From [Zimmermannella] alba NBRC 15616 (GTDB lineage Bacteria > Actinomycetota > Actinomycetes > Actinomycetales > Microbacteriaceae), in NCBI RefSeq assembly GCF_001570905.1, contig NZ_BCSO01000006.1, forward strand, positions 51,248 to 115,247: 64,000 bases of DNA, given 5' to 3'. The translations under genes and the position numbers were made by a program. Position 1 is the stretch's first letter; every line of letters begins with the position of its first letter. Below, piece after piece: positions 30,094-39,315 of this stretch. Below the pieces are notes generated by a model, which worked only from the letters and a program-made list of their open reading frames with translations, had not been told where the DNA came from and did no database searches.

Positions 30094-31869
30094 TCAGGGG
30101 TTCTGCAGGAGCTGTTCGAGGCGTGCGCGATCCTGTTTGAGGGTCTCGGCGTCGGGGCGGGTGGGCCAGGCGGTCAGGTCGGTGATGATCGGCGGGGCGG
30201 AGCGGAGCAGGGTGACGCCGGTGCCGAAGGGGAGGGTGCGGATGCGGTCGGGTGGCAGGATCGGCACCCGCCGTACGGAGCGCTGGTTCGACCTGTTGCC
30301 GTGGTCACCGAGGGTGACGGAGTCGGTGTATTCGTCGCGTTCGCCGATGAGGGTGGTGAGGTCTTGGAGGTCGCGGCTGCTGGAGGCGCCGCCGAGGATG
30401 AGTTTCACGATGGCGGCGTCCCAGATCGCTCCGGCTTGGTGATCGGACCACTTGTCGCGTGCCTGGGCGAGCGATTGGAGGACCGGCAGGGTGGTGATGC
30501 CGGTGCCGCCGCCTTCGGCCATCAACGTCGGCAGGGACGGCAGCGGTGCGAGGTTCCCGATCTCATCCAGGGCGAGCAGGAGGGGTGGGTCGAGGCGTGC
30601 GCCGGGTGAGCGGGCGGCGAGGCGGCGGGCGGTTTCGATGAGGTCTTCGATGAACGCCGCCACCAGAGCGGCCGATGCCCCGGCACCGGCACCGGTGGCG
30701 AGTAGGTAGAGGGTCCCGGACTCTCGCAGGAAGGTTTCGGGGTCGAAGGGGGTCTCGCCCTCGCGTGGTGTGACTGCGTCGAGGACGCGGGGATCGGCGA
30801 GGGCGCCGAGGGCGAGGGCGACGCCTTGCCAGATGGAGTCGCGGGTTTTGGGATCGGCGTCGATCATCGCCCCCAGCGAGTCAGCCCATCCGGCCGCCGC
30901 GTCGGGGTGGTTGGTGAGGATCGCGACGGCTTCGGCCGCGGCGGCGGGGTCGAGGGTCCACCGGAACAAGTCCGCCGGCTTTCGAGAGTCCAACGCGGCG
31001 GCGTGGAGGAGGGCTTGGAGGGCGGTGCGGGTCTTGCCTTCCCAGAACCCACCTGACTCCACCCCACCAGCCGACAACCCGGTGGCAGACGCCAGGCCGG
31101 TCGCGCGGATCATCGCCGTCAGCGGGTCTTCACAGCCCCGGACGGGGGACCAGCGCATCCCCGCCGGGAGCCCTTCGGCCAGGTGCTGGGGGTCAAACAC
31201 CGCCACCGGGCCACGACGCTGCCGGGCGCGCAGGGTGGCGGTGAGATTGTCCGGCCGGGTCGAGGTGGTGACCACGGGGCCGGGGGCGTCGAGGATGGCG
31301 GGGATGACGATGTGCAGGCCCTTGCCGGAGCGGGGCGGGCCGATCAGCAGGATCGAGTCCTCCACACTCGCCCACACCCCCTGTCCCTTCGACGTCCCGA
31401 GCCGATACCCCACCTCACCCGGGGCCGGGTCCTTCAGCGACGGCCGCAACGTCGAGGCCCGTTTCAGCAGCACCTTCTCCGAGGCGACCTGCGCGATCTC
31501 GTGCCGCGTCGCCGTGCCCGCCAACCGATGCGGATCCACCTCCTGAGCATGGCAACGGCGCCGCCAGACGACCCATCCCCAGCCCGCGAATCCGACCAGC
31601 CCGCCCAGAACCACGACAGTCGTGACCCAGTACGCGACCGGACTGAGACCAGGCGCCCCCAACGCGACTGCGGGGTTGGCGGGGTTGAACAACACCCCAG
31701 CGCCGGCAGCCCAACTGCCTGCTGGTTGTGGGATACCGGTCAGGAACGCAGCCACCGACCCAGTCGCGCGGAGTACGAGGGTGAGGAGGAACAGGGCGAT
31801 GAGGCCGAGGAGGGCGGCGTTGGTCAGTTCCTCACCCATCGACCCACTCTGCCGCTGCGAGGCACTCAT
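30094..31869 (-). CDS. Type IV secretion coupling protein, VirD4/TraG family
   Basis: Hexameric ATPase that brings the relaxosome to the secretion channel. 591 aa: two membrane helices (about 17-44 and 78-102), Walker A IGPPRSGKG near residue 178, and the TraG-D/Walker B region LLLALDEIGNLAPLPSLPTLMAEGG near 415, followed by QARDKW. ATG 31869 overlaps the upstream stop (ATGA). This identifies the element as self-transmissible in design. Confidence 0.92.
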   Translation of the reverse strand: MSASQRQSGSMGEELTNAALLGLIALFLLTLVLRATGSVAAFLTGIPQPAGSWAAGAGVLFNPANPAVALGAPGLSPVAYWVTTVVVLGGLVGFAGWGWVVWRRRCHAQEVDPHRLAGTATRHEIAQVASEKVLLKRASTLRPSLKDPAPGEVGYRLGTSKGQGVWASVEDSILLIGPPRSGKGLHIVIPAILDAPGPVVTTSTRPDNLTATLRARQRRGPVAVFDPQHLAEGLPAGMRWSPVRGCEDPLTAMIRATGLASATGLSAGGVESGGFWEGKTRTALQALLHAAALDSRKPADLFRWTLDPAAAAEAVAILTNHPDAAAGWADSLGAMIDADPKTRDSIWQGVALALGALADPRVLDAVTPREGETPFDPETFLRESGTLYLLATGAGAGASAALVAAFIEDLIETARRLAARSPGARLDPPLLLALDEIGNLAPLPSLPTLMAEGGGTGITTLPVLQSLAQARDKWSDHQAGAIWDAAIVKLILGGASSSRDLQDLTTLIGERDEYTDSVTLGDHGNRSNQRSVRRVPILPPDRIRTLPFGTGVTLLRSAPPIITDLTAWPTRPDAETLKQDRARLEQLLQNP

Positions 31870-32414
31870 CGCGCCTCCAGCACGATCAGAGTCCCCGAGG
31901 TCCGCCCAACCACCACCACCGGCGTCACGGTTGTGCCGGGTGGGGTGATGGTGCCGTTCTCATCCGCCGCCACTTCCTCAACGATCTGGGCGAGGAGCAC
32001 CGTCTCACCGGGCAGGAACCCCACCAACCGCTCCGATTCCGCCGTCCGATTTGCTTCCTCAGGTTCAGGATCACCCGTGGCGGCTTCCTCGTCGGCAGGG
32101 GCTGGGGTGTCTGGCTCGGGTTCGGGGTTTCGGCGTGGTCGGTGGGCGTGGATGATGTCGGTGAAGTGACTGCCGTCGGACTCGTACACATCTACCCGCA
32201 CGGGAATACGGCGCTGCTCGGTGAGGTCATCAAGGATCGCTGCGAAGTCACTCCGACCCCACACCTCACCGGCCGGCGGAAGATGCGGCTGTTGGTCGAC
32301 GGTCACCGTCAGGGTGCCGGTGATGTCGACGGTGATGACCACGTGCCGCAACACCACCGGCACCGTCTCGCTCGGGTCGTTGCGGCGGTGTCTCAGGGCG
32401 GGAAGCTTGGGCAT
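31866..32414 (-). CDS. ICE protein, unknown, between VirB4 and VirD4
   Basis: 182 aa. Residues 25-85 form a compact part with beta-strand pattern (VVLRHVVITVDITGTLTVTVDQQ), then an acidic Pro/Glu linker and a second small domain (PGETVLLAQIVEEVAADENGTI). No signal peptide or membrane helix. ATG 32414 overlaps the stop of the VirB4-like gene by one base and its stop overlaps the VirD4 start, so it is locked into the transfer operon. Confidence 0.65.
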   Translation of the reverse strand: MPKLPALRHRRNDPSETVPVVLRHVVITVDITGTLTVTVDQQPHLPPAGEVWGRSDFAAILDDLTEQRRIPVRVDVYESDGSHFTDIIHAHRPRRNPEPEPDTPAPADEEAATGDPEPEEANRTAESERLVGFLPGETVLLAQIVEEVAADENGTITPPGTTVTPVVVVGRTSGTLIVLEAR

Positions 32415-33898
32415 TACTTGACTCCTGCGGTGAGGCGGCTGCTGGTGTCGAACAGCTCCAGCTCGCCGGGGTGGAGCTGGTGCTGGATCACGAACGAGCG
32501 GTTCTTGATCCGCCACAGCCCCTGACCCACGCCAAGGTTTGGCAGCAGGGTCTGTTCGGTTCCGGTCAGGCCGAGGGCGGTGGCGGTGGGGCCGAGCTGG
32601 TCGGATTCCTGGCGGTAGACGATCCGCGTCTCCGCATTCGCCAACAGACTGTTGGCCAGCGAGCGCATGGCGGAGCCTTCGTCGCCGACGTTGTCGAGGT
32701 CGGAGAGTTTGTGGAAGATCAGCATGTTCGCGATCCCGTAATGCCGGGCTAGACGCCAATGCGCATCCATCCGCTTCAACAACGCCGGATGGGACATGAG
32801 CCGCCAGGCCTCGTCGTAGATCACCCACCGCTGCCCACCATTGGGGTCCAGCAGCGCGGATTCCATCCATGCCGAGCTGCAGGTCATCAACACGCTGATG
32901 AGGGTGGAGTTCTCGGTCACCCGGGACAGGTCGAGGCTGATCATCGGCAGATCCGGGTCGAACGCCACGGTGGAGGGGCCGTCGAACAGTCCGGCGAGGT
33001 CACCGGCCACCAGACGCCGCAGCGCGTGGCCGACCAGGCGTCCGTCTTCAGCGAGGCGTCCGTCGGGGTCGTGGCTGGGGGTGAGGATGTGGTCGACGAC
33101 CATGGGCAGGATCGGTACCTCGTTTTCTGCCACCGTGGCGGTGAGGGCGAGGTCGATCGCGGTGTGTTCCAACGGCGTGAGCCCCCGCGCCAGCACTGTT
33201 TCGGCCAGAGCGCCGATCAGGTCACGGCGCCGGGAGGCGACGGTGCTCGCCCACTCCTGGTCGGTGAGCCCGCCGGGTCGGTGTCCCTCATCCAGGGGAT
33301 TCAGGCGGGTGTGGAGGCCGTGGCCGAGCACGATCGCCTTCCCGCCCACCGCTTCGGCCACCGCCGTGTGTTCGCCCTTGGGGTCGCCGGGGACGTAGAC
33401 GCGGCGCCCGAACGGCAACGACCGCGTATACAGCGACTTCGCCAGCGACGACTTGCCCGACCCGACGATCCCCGCCAGCACCAGGTTCGGGGCGGTGATG
33501 ATCCCGCGGGCATACAGGACCCACGGGTCGTAGACGAAACTGCCACCCGAATACAGGTCCTGCCCGACGAACACCCCATCCGACCCCAGACCCCCTTCGG
33601 CCATGAACGGATACGCCCCGGCCAACGTGGCCGAGGTGTCCTGATGCCGCGGCAACCGCAACCGGCCCGGAGACCGCAACGCCGCCGGCCCCGCCTCACC
33701 CGCCGCCGGCAGAAACGTCGTCGACCTACGCTCCTCCCGCTCCGCGGCAGCTTTCGCCTTCGCCGCCTCCCGCTCGACCCTGGCCTGCTCAGCCTGCAAC
33801 CGGGCCGCAGCCTGACGACGAGCCTTACGGGCCTTCCGCCGTTCCGCGGCCGGGGACACCAACACCGCAGCGTGCAGCCGTTCCTTCTCGCCGCTCAC
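32414..33898 (-). CDS. VirB4-like conjugation ATPase
   Basis: Cytoplasmic ATPase powering the secretion channel. 494 aa: a charged Ala/Arg/Glu coiled-coil N-terminus (15-60), Walker A GIVGSGKSS near residues 143-151, Walker B RWVIYDEAWRLM near 355, and the VirB4/TrwK-type LIFHKLSDLDNVG and LANAETRIVYRQ motifs. It lacks the long N-terminal half of classical VirB4; in actinobacterial systems that part may be supplied by the SCO6880-type protein. GTG 33898 overlaps the upstream stop (GTGA) and fits the operon better than longer frames. Confidence 0.85.
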   Translation of the reverse strand: MSGEKERLHAAVLVSPAAERRKARKARRQAAARLQAEQARVEREAAKAKAAAEREERRSTTFLPAAGEAGPAALRSPGRLRLPRHQDTSATLAGAYPFMAEGGLGSDGVFVGQDLYSGGSFVYDPWVLYARGIITAPNLVLAGIVGSGKSSLAKSLYTRSLPFGRRVYVPGDPKGEHTAVAEAVGGKAIVLGHGLHTRLNPLDEGHRPGGLTDQEWASTVASRRRDLIGALAETVLARGLTPLEHTAIDLALTATVAENEVPILPMVVDHILTPSHDPDGRLAEDGRLVGHALRRLVAGDLAGLFDGPSTVAFDPDLPMISLDLSRVTENSTLISVLMTCSSAWMESALLDPNGGQRWVIYDEAWRLMSHPALLKRMDAHWRLARHYGIANMLIFHKLSDLDNVGDEGSAMRSLANSLLANAETRIVYRQESDQLGPTATALGLTGTEQTLLPNLGVGQGLWRIKNRSFVIQHQLHPGELELFDTSSRLTAGVK

Positions 33899-34683
33899 AG
33901 CGACTGCCCCACCGAAGACGACGTTGCGCCACCCGCTTTGGGCGCGAACCAATCTGTGCCCTCGGCCGCACGACGCGGAGACTCAGAGGTGACACCGCTG
34001 AACGCGTCCCGTGCAGCGACGACCTCCTCCTCGTCGGGTGTTGGGGTGGTGTCGGGGTGTTCGCGGACCAGCCCGACATACCCCATCTGCGGGTTGTAGG
34101 TCAGCACATACCCGTCGGCCTCGAAGCTGCGATCCCACTGCCCGCCCGGCAGCTCGTCGTACACCTCACCATTCACGAACGCCGCGCCAGTGGTTTCGTC
34201 GCCGAAGTCCCACTGCGCCAGATGCGCAATCCCCGCCTGCTCCCCCTCAAGATCGATCAGGTCCAGCACCTCATCGGCCTCACTGCCCTGGAGGAACACC
34301 ACATTCACCCACCGCCGCGAACGCTCGGGCTCGGGGTTGGTGTGGGTGTGCCAGGCGATCCGACCGGACGCTTCGTGCGCGCGCATGACCCGGTCAGCGA
34401 CCTCATCCAGCCCGTCGGCGGCCTGATGCAACTCATCGGCCGCCGCCAACGCCACTGCCTCCGCCGGCGCGCGGTCATCGGTGAACGCGATGTCGCGGTG
34501 ATCAGCATGAGCGCGCGACAGCTGGTTCAGCACTTGCCGTAACAGCCGCACCGACCCTGATACCTCGCCCAAGACCCGGTACATGTCAGCCGGATCCTCA
34601 AAGGTGCGAGTGGCGTGTGCCAACCCGCGCAATCCCTCATAGGCCTCAGCAGCATCCGCAATCGGATCAACAAACGTCGCCAT
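33895..34683 (-). CDS. ICE protein, unknown, upstream of VirB4-like gene
   Basis: 262 aa, acidic. Residues 1-110 are helical and Ala-rich (AHATRTFEDPADMYRVLGEVSGSV), a pattern like plasmid-borne helical-bundle proteins. The second half holds WVNVVFLQGSEADEVLDLIDLEG and QMGYVGLVREH. No membrane segment. Coupled to the VirB4-like gene by GTGA overlap, so probably part of transfer. Confidence 0.65.
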   Translation of the reverse strand: MATFVDPIADAAEAYEGLRGLAHATRTFEDPADMYRVLGEVSGSVRLLRQVLNQLSRAHADHRDIAFTDDRAPAEAVALAAADELHQAADGLDEVADRVMRAHEASGRIAWHTHTNPEPERSRRWVNVVFLQGSEADEVLDLIDLEGEQAGIAHLAQWDFGDETTGAAFVNGEVYDELPGGQWDRSFEADGYVLTYNPQMGYVGLVREHPDTTPTPDEEEVVAARDAFSGVTSESPRRAAEGTDWFAPKAGGATSSSVGQSL

Positions 34684-34792
34684 CCCAACAGTCCTCTCTA
34701 CGTAACGGCGGTACGCCTATGAGGGAGGTGTGCGATGGTGTCCTCTAATGGCTGTAATGGAGGACAGCCGAATCGACGGATGCGAGGTGCTC

Positions 34793-35389
34793 ATGGAGTT
34801 GTCAGTTCCTGTGTGGATGCCCGCGTTCTGGTGGAGAGGCGCAGCGCAGCATGTCCGAGAATGGGTGCTCGAAGACCCGGACCAGGAGGATCACCGTGAA
34901 CCTCGTTGGAGTGACACTTCCGAGCAGCGCTGGAGACTGATTGCCTCTACCGTTGCCCTCGTCGGAGACGAGCTTGCCGCGGGGCGGTGGACCATCGATG
35001 AAGATGACGACACGTACTACGGCATGGTGGCGGCTCCGGTACCGGAACCACTGACGGAGACTGAGCGGCACATCGTGACCTCATGGTTCTCTGCCGGCGA
35101 AGCAGTGTGCGTCGACCCCTGGTTCGAGCCCATCACCAACGGGCGGCACCGTCTCTGGAACACGTTGACGCACTTTGGCGATCGGTTGGTTCCCGTCGCC
35201 AGCGATGCACTGGGATACGCGACACCGACCAACACCGAAGTTCTTGGCGAAGCGTGGCCTGAGCTGTATCGAGCGCACGTCGACGACCTCGCAGCGATCG
35301 AGTGGTTCGACCTGCACGACCCGATGAACTCCCGCTTTGCCCATGCGATCGATCAGGCAGCACGCGGTGAGCACCCTGCACCCCGATAG
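34793..35389 (+). CDS. Unknown cargo protein inserted in the transfer block
   Basis: 198 aa, acidic, Trp-rich (WMPAFWWRGAAQHVREWVLEDPDQ near the start; DPWFEPITNGRHRLWNTL in the middle). No signal peptide, membrane helix or known motif. Start ATG 34793 has GCGAGG 5 nt upstream; GTG 34730 and ATG 34748 are alternatives in frame. Opposite in direction to all flanking transfer genes, so a later insertion together with the next gene is likely. Confidence 0.6.
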   Translation: MELSVPVWMPAFWWRGAAQHVREWVLEDPDQEDHREPRWSDTSEQRWRLIASTVALVGDELAAGRWTIDEDDDTYYGMVAAPVPEPLTETERHIVTSWFSAGEAVCVDPWFEPITNGRHRLWNTLTHFGDRLVPVASDALGYATPTNTEVLGEAWPELYRAHVDDLAAIEWFDLHDPMNSRFAHAIDQAARGEHPAPR

Positions 35390-35430
35390 AACCGTTCGGC
35401 TGGTCAGGTAATGCGTCCTAGCATGGAGAG

Positions 35431-35808
35431 ATGCCAGCAATCGGACGCTTCACGCAACTCGTCTTTGAGTGCAAGGACCCCACAGCGGAAGCACTCTTCT
35501 GGCAGAAAGTCCTGGATCTTGCACCGGCCACCGGTGATGACCAGTGGTTGACGCTGGAGTGGGAGCCTGTTGGACGCCTCTCTTTCCATCGCGTCTCCGA
35601 TTACGAACCCCCGCAGTGGCCGGGCCACAGAGGCGAGCTGCAGGTTCACCTTGACCTGCTAGTCGATGACCTCTCGGAGGCATGTGCCGCCGTCGAGGTA
35701 GCAGGCGGCCACCCACTCACTGACGTCTTGGATCCCGGCCCGAAAGCCTGGCGCATCTACGCTGACCCCGCGGGCCATCCCTTTTGCCTCGTCACAGTGC
35801 CCGAATGA
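35431..35808 (+). CDS. VOC (glyoxalase/bleomycin resistance-type) family protein
   Basis: 125 aa, the size of a one-module-pair VOC protein. ECKDPTAEALFWQKVLDL at residues 13-30, QVHLDLLVDDL near 72 and RIYADPAGHPFCLV near 108 follow the beta-alpha-beta pattern with metal-ligand-type His/Glu positions. Members act as lyases, isomerases, dioxygenases or drug binders; the ligand is unknown. Same direction as the preceding unknown gene. Confidence 0.85.
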   Translation: MPAIGRFTQLVFECKDPTAEALFWQKVLDLAPATGDDQWLTLEWEPVGRLSFHRVSDYEPPQWPGHRGELQVHLDLLVDDLSEACAAVEVAGGHPLTDVLDPGPKAWRIYADPAGHPFCLVTVPE

Positions 35809-35822
35809 CCCCTTCCTAGTCG

Positions 35823-37310
35823 TCAGACCTGGCGGCAAAGTGGGAGGGCTGCGGCGGTGAAGGCTTTGGCTTGTTGTCCGGCGAGGAGTCGGGTTTCGCA
35901 GTTGGCTTGGATGGCGGCTTGTTCGAGGGCGGCGACGTGGGCGTCGAGGCCCTCGATCGTGGTGGCGGTGACGGTGATCAGGCCGGTGTAGCGCAGGATG
36001 CCGTGGCCGGCGGTGAGGTCGGCTTCTTGCTGGAGGACATCGTGGTACTCAGCCGTCTGGGAGGCGTCTTCGATCTGCCCGATTTTGGCGCGTTGGGCTT
36101 GGTCGGAGATGTGCTCGACCTTCTTCTTGCGGATGTCGCGGGCGGCCTGGTCGGAGCGCATGGGGGTGCAGATCAGGGAGAACGACCGTTGGATCCCGCT
36201 GGAGAGCAGGATGGGTGAGAGGAAGCCTGGGTAGACCATGGAGCGGGGCCATTCGCTGATCCACAGCACGGCGTGGTGGGCGGAGTCGGTGCGGATACGA
36301 CTCCAGGTCTCGTTGACCGCGACGGGGCCGGCGGTGGCGAGGTCGTGGCCGATCTCGCCGTGGCGTTCCAAAGTGGCGGCGATCGCAGGGTCGTAGGCCG
36401 AGCGCAGGATCACCGCAATCTGTCCGGGGGTGCGCCAACCGGATGGGGTGAGGTCGGCCGAGCGGAGCGCGGCGGTGAGGGTGTTCATCTCTTGGCGCAG
36501 GACGGCAGCGGCTCCACGGATACCGCCGCCCGCTGTGCGGATCTGCCGCGCCGCGTTTCTCATGTCGAGGGATAGCGACAGGGTGGTGGCGTGGCGTTCG
36601 CCGGCGGGGCCGGCACGGTCGATGAGTTCGGCGTAGGTGGTGGCAGCCCAGCTCGTGTCCTCGGGCTGGCCATGGGTGGTCCACCATTCGGCCAGTCCGG
36701 TGCCGGAGTCGGGCAGGGTGCGTTCCAGGATCTGCAGGGTGGCGATCCTGCCGGAGCGGCAGACGGTGGCCAGGACGCGGCCCCAGGCGGTGACACGGCG
36801 TTCTTGTTCAGCGGGGTCGAGGAGCACGAACGCGGGGTGGGTGATCTCGCACACCACCGTGAGCGTGTTCTGGTGGGGGTCGTGGATCATACCCGCCCCC
36901 GTGGTCGGGTCCTCGTACTCGCGCAGCCGCGCCTGGTCGCCGGGCAGGGCGAGGGTTCCGGCGGGGCGTGGGGTGACGATGCGACGCCGGTAGAGGAGTT
37001 GGCCGATGGTGGTGCGGTAGACCCACCAGCCGGCCACGGGCACCCACTCGATGACCGGGCGTCCCGCGACAGGTACCCAGGTGAGGAGGACGGCGGTGGC
37101 CCAGACGGGGGCGGTGTAGGCCAGCCACATCCCGCCCCCGGCATACAGAGCGGTGATGATGGTGGCGATCGCGATCCCGACGGTGACCAGCTGGGCCACG
37201 GACAGGCCAAGCAGGATGCCGCGACGGGTCAGCCGGGAGAACTTCACCGGCACCAGCGCCGAACCGGTCGCGTCCGGGTCGTGGTTGTTGTTCTTGTTGC
37301 GGCGGCTCAT
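35823..37310 (-). CDS. SCO6880 family type IV secretion protein
   Basis: 495 aa. Two membrane helices lie at about 28-50 and 55-78 (PrgI-like N-terminus), followed by a large cytoplasmic domain (GTLALPGDQARLREYEDPTTGAGMIHD; EWPRSMVYPGFLSPILLS; LICTPMRSDQAARDIRKKKVEHISD). This is the SCO6880 pattern of actinobacterial conjugation loci, where it partners the VirB4-like ATPase. Its ATG 37310 overlaps the stop of the VirB6-like gene. Confidence 0.88.
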   Translation of the reverse strand: MSRRNKNNNHDPDATGSALVPVKFSRLTRRGILLGLSVAQLVTVGIAIATIITALYAGGGMWLAYTAPVWATAVLLTWVPVAGRPVIEWVPVAGWWVYRTTIGQLLYRRRIVTPRPAGTLALPGDQARLREYEDPTTGAGMIHDPHQNTLTVVCEITHPAFVLLDPAEQERRVTAWGRVLATVCRSGRIATLQILERTLPDSGTGLAEWWTTHGQPEDTSWAATTYAELIDRAGPAGERHATTLSLSLDMRNAARQIRTAGGGIRGAAAVLRQEMNTLTAALRSADLTPSGWRTPGQIAVILRSAYDPAIAATLERHGEIGHDLATAGPVAVNETWSRIRTDSAHHAVLWISEWPRSMVYPGFLSPILLSSGIQRSFSLICTPMRSDQAARDIRKKKVEHISDQAQRAKIGQIEDASQTAEYHDVLQQEADLTAGHGILRYTGLITVTATTIEGLDAHVAALEQAAIQANCETRLLAGQQAKAFTAAALPLCRQV

Positions 37311-38680
37311 GACTGCGGCTCCTTCCCAGCACTCGACGGCGGTGGCGGATTATCAGCGGGCGGCGGGTTCGGTACCGGCGCGGACGGCGACACCTGCTCA
37401 CCCCCACCAGGCGAGGACGACCCCGCGGGTGCCTGCGGCTGTGACCCCGGTGTGGGCTCCGCACCGGCCGACGGAGTGCCCTGCTGTGGCGGCGTCCCAC
37501 CGGGCGCAGACGCCGGCGGAGTACTCCCACCATCGCCTCCGCCTCCGTTGGGGCTTGGGGTGTGGTCGGCGGCGTCTGCCGCGGTCTCGGCCTGCTGACC
37601 GAGCTCGGCGCCGGCTTTCGGTCCCGCGATGGCGGCATCCTTGGCCACCTGTGCCCCGATCACGGCCGCAGCCGCAGCAGGACCCGCAGCGGCAGCAGAC
37701 CCACCCGAGGCCGCACCCGATCCGGAAGCCCCGGCCGCCCCACCAGTGCCAGCTCCGGCTTCGGCTCCGCCCTGGGATGCGGAGGGGTTCGGGGTACTCG
37801 GTTTCGCCGGCTGCTTCCCGCCACCACCGTTGCTGTCACCGCCACTGCCGTCGAGGACCTGCCGGGGGTTGCCTGGCTGACGGTCTGGGAGCGGGATGGG
37901 GCGGTTGAGGGAGTTCTTGGCGTCTTGTTCGGCGCCGATCGCGTGGTACATGTCGAACCCGACGAAGCTGATGAACCGGTACGTCAGGTAGGGGGCGAAC
38001 GCGGCCATCGCCATGAGCACCACCCCGGCCAGCGGGTCACTGATCGAGGACAGGTCCCCATCAATCGGCGCGGCGACCTGGGTGATCGCGACCAGCAGCA
38101 GGGCCTTGCGGACCAGCAGCGACAGCCACACGATCGCTGCGGAGGTGATCGCGAGGCCGGCGAGGAAGATCGTGATGATCGCCCCGACCCCGGGGGCGGC
38201 GATGTTGATCCCCGCTAGTCCACCGGCGAGGGTCGTGATCTTGTCGCCCATCGATTCGGTGGTCTCGCCGGCGGCTTGGACGATCCCGACACACAGCTGG
38301 TCGACCACCTCCAGCAGCAGCCCGGTCAGGGTGATCACCACGAACGACCCCAACACGCTCTTGGCGAGGCCGAGGGCGGCCCGGGTGAGAGCAGTGGGGT
38401 CACGTCTGATGAGGCCGGTGATGAGTTGGAGGCAGAAGAACAGCAGCATCACGAACACCGCGATGCCGAACAGCAGGTTGTAGACCGACAGGTAGCCGTC
38501 ACTGGTGATGTCGACCAGGGTGGTGGCGTCGAAGACGTTCCACACGGCCTCGAACAACCAGCCCGCGGCTGAGCCCATGGCTTGGGCGAGCCAGTCGAAC
38601 GGGGCCGACACCAATGAGGCGGCGGCTTCGCCAGCGGTTTCGCAGACTCCAGAGATGACGGGCAGATCACAGATCCCCAC
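37307..38680 (-). CDS. VirB6/TrbL-like polytopic membrane protein with disordered tail
   Basis: 457 aa. Residues about 55-230 hold five or six membrane segments (LLFGIAVFVMLLFFCLQLITG; SFVVITLTGLLLEV; AIITIFLAGLAITSAAIVW; GVVLMAMAAFAPYLTY). The C-terminal 180 residues are Gly/Pro/Ala/Ser-rich and probably disordered. Likely the inner-membrane channel component. GTG 38680 has AGGAG 8 nt upstream and is preferred; GTG 38689 is in frame but overlaps that ribosome-binding site. Confidence 0.8.
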   Translation of the reverse strand: MGICDLPVISGVCETAGEAAASLVSAPFDWLAQAMGSAAGWLFEAVWNVFDATTLVDITSDGYLSVYNLLFGIAVFVMLLFFCLQLITGLIRRDPTALTRAALGLAKSVLGSFVVITLTGLLLEVVDQLCVGIVQAAGETTESMGDKITTLAGGLAGINIAAPGVGAIITIFLAGLAITSAAIVWLSLLVRKALLLVAITQVAAPIDGDLSSISDPLAGVVLMAMAAFAPYLTYRFISFVGFDMYHAIGAEQDAKNSLNRPIPLPDRQPGNPRQVLDGSGGDSNGGGGKQPAKPSTPNPSASQGGAEAGAGTGGAAGASGSGAASGGSAAAAGPAAAAAVIGAQVAKDAAIAGPKAGAELGQQAETAADAADHTPSPNGGGGDGGSTPPASAPGGTPPQQGTPSAGAEPTPGSQPQAPAGSSSPGGGEQVSPSAPVPNPPPADNPPPPSSAGKEPQS

Positions 38681-38719
38681 CGCAATCACTCCTCACACAC
38701 GTGGGTTGACGGGTAGGGG

Positions 38720-39052
38720 TTAGACGGACTGGCCGACGTTCCAGAAGAAGTTGATCAGCGTGACCGCGGCGCCGCAGATGATCGCTGCCCCACAGGAGAC
38801 CAGGACGCCGACCTTGCCGCGGCCTGCCAGGTGCGGGTTGGACGAGTTCGCGCCGAAGCCCCACACGATCGCGGAGATGATCAGCGCCAGCACCGATAGG
38901 ATCAGCCCGATCGTCATCACCGCGCCCACGATGTTGCGCAGCTGCGCGATCCCCGGCAGCCCATCATCGTTTGGCGTGATGTCCACCTCCATCGGCAGCA
39001 TCACCGGCAGAGTCGACAGATTCGGCACAACACAGCTCATCAAATCAAACAC
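38720..39052 (-). CDS. Small two-helix membrane protein, DUF6112-like (copy 1)
   Basis: 110 aa. After about 30 residues come two membrane helices (IVGAVMTIGLILSVLALIISAIVWG and KVGVLVSCGAAIICGAAVTLINFFW) with a short loop. It is a clear paralogue of the protein at 42637. Size and topology resemble VirB2-type pilin subunits, but this is inference. GTG 39052 follows AAGGAGCTTGCT. Confidence 0.75.
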   Translation of the reverse strand: MFDLMSCVVPNLSTLPVMLPMEVDITPNDDGLPGIAQLRNIVGAVMTIGLILSVLALIISAIVWGFGANSSNPHLAGRGKVGVLVSCGAAIICGAAVTLINFFWNVGQSV

Positions 39053-39315
39053 AGCAAGCTCCTTCGAAGCAGACGGCCGTCCCGCTGCTGCGGGCGGGCC
39101 CTTGGTTGGGTCTGCCTGTCAGGTGCGCGGGTATGGCCGGGCCCAGGTGCGCGCACGCAAGTCTGCCGGTGAGGCTGGCCCATGCTGGCTAGCAATCTCT
39201 GAGTGAGACTCCGTCATCGGCGGTCAGCTCACGAACTATCCGGCCGAGCTCCTTCGCGGTTGATCTTGTCATTGGCCCTGGACGGTTACGTCAGAACGGC
39301 ATCCGCAAAAGGCGG
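39053..39315. other. Intergenic between DUF6112-like gene and STAND gene
   Basis: About 260 nt with no conserved frame; probably leader of the downstream transfer genes and trailer of the STAND gene. No terminator recognised. Confidence 0.4.

Noticed and set aside
36591..37598. Gly/Asp-rich plus-strand open frame opposite the SCO6880-type gene
   Set aside because: Low-complexity shadow of the coding strand.
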